Positions 1 through 5,079 of a DNA stretch of 5,928 nt are shown one piece after another; position 1 is the stretch's first letter; each line of letters opens with the position of its first letter. The notes beneath the pieces are model-generated. The model searched no databases and was not told the DNA's origin. It saw only the letters and a list, made by a program, of their open reading frames with translations. The stretch is from Nocardioides sp. (GTDB lineage: Bacteria > Actinomycetota > Actinomycetes > Propionibacteriales > Nocardioidaceae). The stretch spans positions 1 through 5,928 of the forward strand of contig JAPSKJ010000146.1 of the NCBI GenBank assembly GCA_031177735.1. The letters run 5' to 3'. A program made the translations under genes and the position numbers.

Positions 1-309
1 GAACGTCGCCTCCGGGAAGCCACCGTTGGTCGCCGTGCCGGTGGTGTTGCACGGCTTGCGGAACGGCCCGGCCGGGACGGGGCGGTTGATCCGGCCCGGG
101 AAGCGGGCGTTGCCCAGCTGGTGGCCGGGGTCGAGCACCACCACGCGTCCCGCGAGTGGCGCGGCGGTCGAGTCCGCCGGCGCAGCGAGCGGCGCCGACA
201 CCCCGCGCGGCTCCACCCGCTCGGCCAGCGCGGCGCTCGGCGTTGCCGCCACGAGGCCGAGCGCCACCACGAGGGAGGGGCCGGCCGAGAGCAGGCGCTG
301 GCAGATCAC
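1..309 (-). CDS. Secreted N-acetylmuramoyl-L-alanine amidase (Amidase_3-like), 5' part only
   Basis: Zinc-dependent amidase expected to cut the bond between N-acetylmuramic acid and the stem peptide of peptidoglycan outside the membrane. The window holds the first 103 codons; the rest lies beyond the left edge. The start is GTG at 309-307, the only usual start codon in frame that keeps the whole signal sequence. Residues 1-29 form a Sec-type signal peptide: a single Arg at 5, a hydrophobic stretch around 12-22, and a likely cleavage after Ala-Leu-Ala (27-29). A short Ala/Pro-rich linker follows. Residues 55-63 read RVVVLDPGH, the opening strand and first zinc-ligand motif (His63) of Amidase_3 enzymes. 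NTTGTAT (88-94) and PEATF (99-103) match actinobacterial members, with Glu100 a probable second zinc ligand. The gene starts 40 nt after the rmd stop on the same strand with no visible terminator between, so co-transcription with gmd-rmd is likely. Family assignment is firm; substrate detail is inferred. Confidence 0.83.
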   Translation of the reverse strand, partial: MICQRLLSAGPSLVVALGLVAATPSAALAERVEPRGVSAPLAAPADSTAAPLAGRVVVLDPGHQLGNARFPGRINRPVPAGPFRKPCNTTGTATNGGFPEATF

Positions 310-349
310 CGACCCACCGTACGTGCGCCCGCTCTCCAGGCAGCAACCG

Positions 350-1252
350 TCAGTCGGCCGCCACGATGTCGCGGACGGTGTCGCGGACGGTGTCCGTCAG
401 CGGGATGACCGGCTCCCAGCCGAGCTGGGCGCGGATGACGGCGTTGTCGCCGACGATCTCGGCGGGGTCGCCGGGCCGCAGCCGAGCGGGGTCGACCACG
501 ATCTCCGGCTCCCCCAGCCCGAGGTGCGTGACGACCTCGTCGAGCAGCTCGCGTCCCGACCGGGACTGCCCCGAGCACACGTTCATGACCGGGGCGGTCA
601 CCGCCGGCGCCTCCAGGGCGAGCCGGTAGGCACGCACCACGTCACGCACGTCGGTGTAGTCGCGGCGGGTGTCGAGGTTGCCGACGGTCAGCGGGCGGCC
701 GCTCGCCGCCCACTCGCGTACGCCGCCGACCAGGTCGGCGAGCAGGAAACCGCCTCGCTGCCCGGGGCCGATGTGGTTGAACGGACGCAGCACGGTCACG
801 TCCAGGCCACGGCGCCGGTAGTAGGCGCACTGGGTCTCGGTGAGGAGCTTGCTGACGGCGTACGGCGAGGACGGCTCGGTCGGCGAGGACTCGGTGAGCC
901 CGACGCCGGGTGCGTAGACGGCGCCGGTGGACACCACCAGCACGCGCGGCGAGGAGCCGGAGGCGAGCAGGCCCTCGCACAGGTGCGTCACCGGTGCGCT
1001 GTTGGCGGTGAGGTAGCCCTGCGGGTCGGCGAAGGACGGCCCGACCGCGGAGCGGGCGGCCAGGTGCACGACGGCGTCGCAGGGCACGTCCGGCCAGCCC
1101 TCGGCGAGGTCTCCGGCGATGTAGTCGACGAGGTCGAGCTCGGGGGCCTGGCTGTTCAGGCCCAGGCCGACGACCTCGTGGCCGTGGGCCACGAGCTCAC
1201 GGACCAGGTGTCCCCCAACGAAGCCGCCGACGCCGGAGACGACGACCCTCAC
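350..1252 (-). CDS. rmd: GDP-4-dehydro-6-deoxy-D-mannose reductase (GDP-D-rhamnose synthesis)
   Basis: A 300-residue short-chain (extended SDR) reductase that would reduce GDP-4-keto-6-deoxy-D-mannose, the product of the adjacent gmd, to GDP-D-rhamnose in the cytoplasm. The Rossmann motif GVGGFVG is at 7-13, the catalytic Ser/Thr at 108-109 (VVSTG), and the YxxxK pair at Tyr131 and Lys135. FNHIGPGQ (158-165), RRDYTDVRDV (196-205), MNVCSGQ (223-229) and DPARLR (254-259) resemble remembered Pseudomonas Rmd; GDP-L-fucose synthases differ at these places. The start is GTG at 1252, which directly precedes the first beta strand (VRVVV). It overlaps the gmd stop by 4 nt (GTGA), and no Shine-Dalgarno-like run precedes it, so translation probably depends on coupling to gmd. 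A longer reading from 1327 adds 25 residues of non-family sequence inside gmd. The C-terminus carries a DNA-level tandem repeat. A GDP-6-deoxy-talose or fucose product cannot be fully excluded from sequence alone. Confidence 0.86.
   Translation of the reverse strand: MRVVVSGVGGFVGGHLVRELVAHGHEVVGLGLNSQAPELDLVDYIAGDLAEGWPDVPCDAVVHLAARSAVGPSFADPQGYLTANSAPVTHLCEGLLASGSSPRVLVVSTGAVYAPGVGLTESSPTEPSSPYAVSKLLTETQCAYYRRRGLDVTVLRPFNHIGPGQRGGFLLADLVGGVREWAASGRPLTVGNLDTRRDYTDVRDVVRAYRLALEAPAVTAPVMNVCSGQSRSGRELLDEVVTHLGLGEPEIVVDPARLRPGDPAEIVGDNAVIRAQLGWEPVIPLTDTVRDTVRDIVAAD
368..391. repeat. Two perfect tandem copies of a 12-bp unit inside rmd
   Basis: The 12-mer gtcgcggacggt occurs twice back to back (368-379 and 380-391), followed by a partial third copy beginning gtc. 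On the minus strand it encodes a repeated Asp-Thr-Val-Arg unit at residues 287-294 of Rmd, followed by Asp-Ile-Val, in the last helix of the protein. The repeat keeps the frame (12 bp is four codons), so it would change length without breaking the gene. Confidence 0.9.
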
Positions 1253-2241
1253 GAGCCGGCGACCAGCTTGAGGTCGTGCTGCACCATCCGCTTGACCAGG
1301 CCGGGGAAGTCGACCTCGCGCTTCCACCCGAGCACCGTCTCGGCCTTGGTCGGGTCACCGAGCAGGATGTCGACCTCGGCCGGCCGCATGAACTGCGGGT
1401 CCTGACGCACGTAGGGCTTCCAGTCCTCGATCCCGACCTCGGCGAACGCCAGCGTGAGGAACTCCTCGATCGAGTGCGTCTCCCCCGTGGCCAGCACGAA
1501 GTCGTCCGGCTCGTGGTGCTGCAGCATCTGCCACATCCCGCGCACGTAGTCGCCCGCGTAGCCCCAGTCGCGCTTGGGCCACAGGTCGCCCAGCACGAGG
1601 TGGTCCTGCACGCCGTGGTGGATCTTCGCCACCCCGTCGGTGATCTTGCGGGTCACGAACTCCAGGCCGCGCCGCTCACCCTCGTGGTTGAACAGGATCC
1701 CCGTGGAGACGAACATGCCGTAGGACTCGCGGTAGTTCTTCGCGATCCAGTGTCCGTACAGCTTCGCGACGCCGTACGGGCTGCGCGGGTGGAACAGCGA
1801 GTCCTCGTTGTAGCCCGCACCGGGGCGGTTGTAGTCGAGTCCGCCGAACATCTCCGACGTCGAGGCCTGGTAGAACCGAACCTCCTCGGCCCGGCCCGAG
1901 GAGCGCACCGCCTCGAGCAGGTTCAGCACACCCTTGGCGGTCACGTCCGCGGTCAGCTGCGGGTTGCGGAAGCTGTAACCCACGTGGCTGATCGCACCCA
2001 GGTTGTAGATCTCGTCGGCCTCGCTCGTGCGCACCGCCGCGAGCAGCGACGTCGGGTCGGTCAGGTCCGCCTCGACCAGGTGCACGTACGGGAACTCCGC
2101 CTCGAACGCCTCCCGGCGCGCGTTGCGCTGACCGCGCATCAACCCGAAGACCTCGTAGCCCTTCGAGTTCAGCAGCTCGGAGAGGTGCTGACCGTCCTGA
2201 CCCGTGATCCCCGTGATCAGCGCGCGCTTGTTCTCTGCCAC
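1249..2241 (-). CDS. gmd: GDP-mannose 4,6-dehydratase
   Basis: Converts GDP-D-mannose to GDP-4-keto-6-deoxy-D-mannose, the branch-point intermediate for GDP-linked 6-deoxyhexoses; cytoplasmic and NADP-dependent in the family. The protein has 330 residues, within or slightly below the usual range. GITGQDG (11-17) is the nucleotide-binding glycine motif characteristic of Gmd. NLGAISHVGYSF (80-91) follows, then the catalytic STSE (127-130) and the Tyr156/Lys160 pair in SPYGVAKLYGHW. FNHEGERRG (184-192) and LGDLWPKRDWGYAGDYV (217-233) are the substrate-binding and dimer-contact segments; both differ slightly from the commoner FNHESPRRG and LGNLDAKRDWG forms. The start is GTG at 2241, with AGGAG 5 nt upstream. 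It is the first gene of a minus-strand group, overlaps rmd by 4 nt, and is divergent from galE. Identity is very secure. Confidence 0.96.
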   Translation of the reverse strand: MAENKRALITGITGQDGQHLSELLNSKGYEVFGLMRGQRNARREAFEAEFPYVHLVEADLTDPTSLLAAVRTSEADEIYNLGAISHVGYSFRNPQLTADVTAKGVLNLLEAVRSSGRAEEVRFYQASTSEMFGGLDYNRPGAGYNEDSLFHPRSPYGVAKLYGHWIAKNYRESYGMFVSTGILFNHEGERRGLEFVTRKITDGVAKIHHGVQDHLVLGDLWPKRDWGYAGDYVRGMWQMLQHHEPDDFVLATGETHSIEEFLTLAFAEVGIEDWKPYVRQDPQFMRPAEVDILLGDPTKAETVLGWKREVDFPGLVKRMVQHDLKLVAGS

Positions 2242-2246
2242 TACGT

Positions 2247-2251
2247 CTCCT
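2247..2251 (-). promoter_or_regulatory. Ribosome binding site of gmd
   Basis: On the minus strand AGGAG lies 5 nt before the GTG codon at 2241. It supports that GTG as the true start although no ATG is available. Confidence 0.8.
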
Positions 2252-2339
2252 CGTGTGCCTTCGTCGTGGTTTCGCAGTCGACCGACCGCGTCCCAGCCGC
2301 CGTCGCACCGCGCGGATACTCTAGGCGACCGAACGATCG

Positions 2340-2346
2340 AAGGAGA
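2340..2346 (+). promoter_or_regulatory. Ribosome binding site of galE
   Basis: AAGGAGA ends 5 nt before the ATG at 2352. It is a strong match to the anti-Shine-Dalgarno sequence and fixes the galE start. Confidence 0.9.
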
Positions 2347-2351
2347 TTCGG

Positions 2352-3329
2352 ATGGGTTGGCTGGTCACCGGTGGCGCGGGCTACATCGGCTCGCACGTGG
2401 TGCGAGCGCTCGCACAGGCGGGGATCACCCCGGTCGTCCTCGACGACCTCTCGACGGGCTTCCGGCGCTTCGTCGACGACAGCGTCGCGTTCGTCGAGGG
2501 CACGCTCCTCGACCAGCCGCTGCTGGAGAAGACCCTGCGCGAGCACGAGATCACCGGGGTCGTCCACCTGGCGGGGTTCAAGTACGCCGGCGTCTCGGTG
2601 TCCCGCCCGCTGCACACCTATCTGCAGAACGTCACCGGCACGGCCACGCTGCTCGACGCCATGCTGACGGAGAACGTCACCAACATCGTGTTCTCCTCGA
2701 GCGCGGCCACCTTCGGCACCCCCGACGTCGACCTGGTGACGGAGGAGACGCCGACCCGTCCGGAGTCGCCCTACGGCGAGTCGAAGCTGATCGGCGAGTG
2801 GCTGATCCGCGACGTCGCCCGGGCGCACGGCCTGCGCCACACCAGCCTGCGCTACTTCAACGTGGTCGGCTCGGGCAGCGACGACCTGTTCGACGCCAGC
2901 CCGCACAACCTGTTCCCGCTGGTCTTCAACGCGCTCGCGAAGGGCGACCGGCCGCGGATCAACGGCGTGGACTACCCCACGCCCGACGGCACCTGCATCC
3001 GCGACTACGTGCACGTCAGCGATCTCGCCCACTCCCACGTCGTGGCGGCCCGCAAGCTGGAGGCCGGCGAAGCCCTCGAGCCGGTCTACAACCTGGGCAG
3101 CGGCTCGGGGAGCTCGGTGAAGGAGATCATGGACGCCGTGCGCCGGGTGACCGGCATCGACTTCGAGCCGGTGATCGGCGACCGCCGACCGGGTGACCCG
3201 GCGCGCATCGTCGCCACCGGCGAGCTGGCCGCCCGTGACCTGGACTGGCAGATGCGGCACACCCTCGACGACATGGTCGCCTCGGCGTGGCGTGCCCGCC
3301 AGGCGGCCGGAGCCGACTACCCCGCCTGA
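2352..3329 (+). CDS. galE: UDP-glucose 4-epimerase
   Basis: Interconverts UDP-glucose and UDP-galactose in the cytoplasm using tightly bound NAD, supplying UDP-galactose for glycan assembly. The 325-residue length is normal for the family. GGAGYIG (7-13) is the NAD-binding glycine motif. Asp31 in VVLDDLSTG probably contacts the NAD ribose. HLAGFKYAGVSVSRP (72-86) is the GalE version of the substrate loop. VFSSSAATFG (113-122) holds the catalytic Ser, and Tyr141/Lys145 in SPYGESK complete the active site. RYFNVVG (167-173) and RDYVHVSDLA (217-226) are further epimerase signatures, and the tail has GDRRPGDPARIVA (276-288). The start ATG has an excellent ribosome binding site. The gene is divergent from gmd, and a terminator-like hairpin follows the stop by about 20 nt. 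Strict UDP-glucose preference over N-acetylated sugars cannot be read with confidence. Confidence 0.9.
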   Translation: MGWLVTGGAGYIGSHVVRALAQAGITPVVLDDLSTGFRRFVDDSVAFVEGTLLDQPLLEKTLREHEITGVVHLAGFKYAGVSVSRPLHTYLQNVTGTATLLDAMLTENVTNIVFSSSAATFGTPDVDLVTEETPTRPESPYGESKLIGEWLIRDVARAHGLRHTSLRYFNVVGSGSDDLFDASPHNLFPLVFNALAKGDRPRINGVDYPTPDGTCIRDYVHVSDLAHSHVVAARKLEAGEALEPVYNLGSGSGSSVKEIMDAVRRVTGIDFEPVIGDRRPGDPARIVATGELAARDLDWQMRHTLDDMVASAWRARQAAGADYPA

Positions 3330-3333
3330 GCGC

Positions 3334-3374
3334 GCGGGAGCTCCGTCCCGCCGCTCAGCCTGACCGTGAGCGGC
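3334..3374 (+). terminator. Likely terminator after galE: two overlapping hairpins
   Basis: A perfect 8-bp stem pairs 3350-3357 (gccgctca) with 3367-3374 (tgagcggc) around a 9-nt loop. Just upstream, a 6-bp stem pairs 3334-3339 (gcggga) with 3346-3351 (tcccgc) around a 6-nt loop. They share 3350-3351, so the full stems cannot form together. No T-run follows, which is common for terminators of high-GC actinobacteria. Position directly after the galE stop (3327-3329) favours termination. Confidence 0.55.
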
Positions 3375-3566
3375 TCCCCGGGACCGTGCTCCGGCTATGT
3401 CGCTCCTCACGTGGACCGACGAATTCCCTCGAAAGCCGGTGCGCCGGCGCGCGGTCCGATACCTTCTGGTTCACCCCACACCCGGCAGCGTTGCCGAGCG
3501 TTCGCTCGGGAGCGCAGGGCCACACCACGTTCGGGCCGACCGCACCGACGAGCATCAACGACACCG

Positions 3567-3593
3567 TCGACGGACGCACCAGCCGTCCGTCGA
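3567..3593 (+). promoter_or_regulatory. Perfect 10-bp inverted repeat just before the phosphotransferase start
   Basis: Positions 3567-3576 (tcgacggacg) are the exact reverse complement of 3584-3593 (cgtccgtcga), with a 7-nt loop. The repeat ends 23 nt before the ATG at 3617. It could be an RNA hairpin in the leader, a binding site for a dimeric regulator, or a terminator of an upstream transcript. The sequence does not decide among these. Confidence 0.6.
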
Positions 3594-3601
3594 ATCACCA
3601 T

Positions 3602-3605
3602 GGGG
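3602..3605 (+). promoter_or_regulatory. Weak ribosome binding site of the phosphotransferase gene
   Basis: A GGGG run, followed by A at 3606, lies about 11 nt before the ATG at 3617. The spacing is slightly long and the match only partial, so translation may be modest or dependent on the leader structure just upstream. Confidence 0.4.
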
Positions 3606-3616
3606 ACGACCTGCAG

Positions 3617-5071
3617 ATGACGATCCTGTCTGAGCGCATCGCAAGACCGACGGCCGCGCCGAGCCGGGCGCTGCAGTACCTGCCGGCCACGGCCTTCGCC
3701 GTCGACGCCGTGTTGATGGCGGTCAGCTGCCTGGTCGCCGTGCTGGGCCGCAAGTACCTCGACATCTTCGAGGCCCCGGGTGATCTGAGCGCCAACGTGG
3801 GCGTGATGGTGCCCTTCGTGATCGTCGGCTGGCTCGCCACGACGAGCGCGTTCGGCAGCTATGCCGCCGACGTGTTCGGTGCGGGCACCGACGAGTACAA
3901 GCGGATCCTGAACGCGAGCGTCTTCGCGGCCGGGGTCGTCGGTGTCACCTGCTACCTGTTCAGCTACCAGCTCTCGCGCGGGTTCTTCCTGCTGACCTTC
4001 GCGGTCGGCAGCGCGCTGCTGATCCTGGGCCGGCTCGCCATCCGCCGGGCCGTGCAGAGCGCTCGTCTGCGCGGCGGGCTGCTCCAGCGCGTCGTCATCG
4101 TCGGCGGCCCGGGACATGTCGACGAGATCGCCGCGGTCCTGCGCCGCGAGCGCCACCTCGGCTACCAGGTCACCGGTGCCTTCGTCCCGGCCGGCTCACC
4201 CGGCCACCACACCCCGTCGGGCATCCCCGTGCTCGGCGACGCCAGCGACCCGGCGGCGGTGAGCGCAGCCGAGGACCTCGACGTGCTGTTCTTCACCGGC
4301 GGCAGCTCGCGCAACGCCCGGGACCTGCGCCGCATCCTCTGGGAGCTCGAGCAGCGCTCCGTGCAGCTGGTCATGGCGCCCAGCATCACCGACATGGCGA
4401 GCGACCGCGTGAAGATCCGGCCGGTCGGGGGGCTGCCCCTGGTTCACCTGGAGGCACCGCGCTGGGCTCAGGCGTCCCGCTGGGCCAAGCGCACCTTCGA
4501 CCTGGTCGGCTCCAGCCTGCTGATCGTGCTCTTCAGTCCGCTCATCCTCCTCGCCGCGCTCCGGGTGAAGCTTCACGACGGCGGGGCGGTCTTCTTCCGC
4601 CAGACCCGGGTCGGGAAGGACGGCGAGCGCTTCGCCTGCTTGAAGTTCCGGACGATGGTGGTGGACGCCGAAGCCATGGTCGCCGAGCTGCAGCAGGAGC
4701 AGGGGGTCGACGCGCTGCTGTTCAAGCTCAAGGACGACCCCCGCATCACCCGGCCCGGCAAGTGGCTGCGCCGCTACTCGGTCGACGAGCTCCCTCAGCT
4801 CTTCAACGTCTTCCTCGGGCACATGAGCCTGGTCGGCCCCCGGCCCCAGGTGCCTCGCGAGGTCGAGCTCTACGACGACGCCATGAGCCGCCGGCTGCGC
4901 GTGCGGCCCGGCATGACCGGCCTGTGGCAGGTCTCCGGCCGCAACGACCTCTCCGTGGAGGACTCCATCCGGCTCGACCTGTACTACGTGGACAACTGGT
5001 CGATGCTGCAGGACCTCAACATCTTGATGAAGACGATCGGTGCGGTCTTCGCCAGCCGCGGCGCCTACTAG
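3617..5071 (+). CDS. Undecaprenyl-phosphate sugar phosphotransferase (polytopic, WbaP/WcaJ type)
   Basis: Membrane enzyme that transfers a hexose-1-phosphate from a UDP-sugar to undecaprenyl phosphate, the first step of exopolysaccharide repeat-unit assembly. It has 484 residues, typical of the large form. Hydrophobic segments lie near 23-44, 62-80, 100-118 and 122-140. A Rossmann-like soluble domain begins at RVVIVGGPG (158-166) and runs to about 265. After a fifth hydrophobic segment (298-316) comes the bacterial sugar transferase domain: KRTFDLVGS (291-299), FFRQTRVGKDGERF (326-339), KFRTM (343-347), DPRITRPGKWLRRYSVDELP (374-393) with the catalytic Asp390-Glu391 pair, SLVGPRP (404-410), and RPGMTGLWQVSGRND (430-444). 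The start ATG at 3617 opens directly on the family-like N-terminus. GalE upstream and Ugd downstream make UDP-sugars, which suits a glucose- or galactose-1-phosphate donor. Which one is used cannot be told from sequence. Confidence 0.93.
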   Translation: MTILSERIARPTAAPSRALQYLPATAFAVDAVLMAVSCLVAVLGRKYLDIFEAPGDLSANVGVMVPFVIVGWLATTSAFGSYAADVFGAGTDEYKRILNASVFAAGVVGVTCYLFSYQLSRGFFLLTFAVGSALLILGRLAIRRAVQSARLRGGLLQRVVIVGGPGHVDEIAAVLRRERHLGYQVTGAFVPAGSPGHHTPSGIPVLGDASDPAAVSAAEDLDVLFFTGGSSRNARDLRRILWELEQRSVQLVMAPSITDMASDRVKIRPVGGLPLVHLEAPRWAQASRWAKRTFDLVGSSLLIVLFSPLILLAALRVKLHDGGAVFFRQTRVGKDGERFACLKFRTMVVDAEAMVAELQQEQGVDALLFKLKDDPRITRPGKWLRRYSVDELPQLFNVFLGHMSLVGPRPQVPREVELYDDAMSRRLRVRPGMTGLWQVSGRNDLSVEDSIRLDLYYVDNWSMLQDLNILMKTIGAVFASRGAY

Positions 5072-5079
5072 AGCACCGC

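Larger units (their letters stand above)
2242..2351. promoter_or_regulatory. Divergent intergenic region between gmd and galE, presumed promoters
   Basis: These 110 bp separate two genes transcribed away from each other, so both must have promoters here or nearby. The lowest-GC spot is near 2316-2323. There TACTCT (2317-2322, plus) and TAGAGT (2323-2318, minus) both fit the loose actinobacterial -10 pattern TANNNT, about 30 nt before the galE start and about 77 nt before the gmd start. I see no convincing -35 box on either strand. The region is certain; the precise elements are a guess. Confidence 0.5.
3330..3616. other. 287-bp non-coding region between galE and the sugar phosphotransferase gene
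   Basis: No credible gene was seen here. The frame of the downstream gene stays open upstream, but its translation has no family-like content and no ribosome binding site. The region holds the post-galE hairpins, then small GC-rich stems: 3435-3439 with 3444-3448 (5 bp, 4-nt loop) and 3494-3499 with 3504-3509 (6 bp, 4-nt loop). A much stronger hairpin lies at 3567-3593. A TANNNT-like TACCTT sits near 3460 without a clear -35 box. Its length leaves room for a promoter and a structured leader for the next gene. I do not recognise a known riboswitch class. Confidence 0.6.

Noticed and set aside
350..1252. Assignment of the reductase as GDP-L-fucose synthase
   Set aside because: Fucose synthases next to gmd are common, but the FNHIGPGQ, NVCSGQ and DPARLR segments look like Rmd. 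Kept as a lesser alternative.
1253..1327. Longer rmd starting inside gmd
   Set aside because: The extra 25 residues precede the first Rossmann strand and are not seen in the family; the GTG at 1252 gives the usual short N-terminus.
26..1405. A 459-codon open frame on the plus strand opposite rmd and the end of gmd
   Set aside because: It is antisense to two genes with intact catalytic motifs; its translation is Arg/Gly/Ala-rich without family motifs. Such open antisense frames are expected in high-GC DNA.
1276..2667. A 463-codon plus-strand frame across gmd and the start of galE
   Set aside because: It is the complement of the gmd coding frame in its first two thirds and shifts out of frame with galE after that; there is no conserved domain.
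2241..3410. A 389-codon minus-strand frame opposite galE
   Set aside because: Antisense to a clear UDP-glucose 4-epimerase; composition is that of a shadow frame.
3455..3470. Promoter -10 box TACCTT in the leader
   Set aside because: A TANNNT match alone is weak and no -35 element was found at a fitting distance, so it was not listed as a promoter.
3287..3616. N-terminal extension of the phosphotransferase by 110 residues
   Set aside because: It would overlap the galE end and cross the terminator-like hairpins, and the added sequence is not membrane- or family-like. ATG at 3617 gives a normal family length.
4196..4822. A 208-codon minus-strand frame opposite the phosphotransferase
   Set aside because: Antisense to the soluble and catalytic domains of a recognisable enzyme, with no ribosome binding site or family motif seen.
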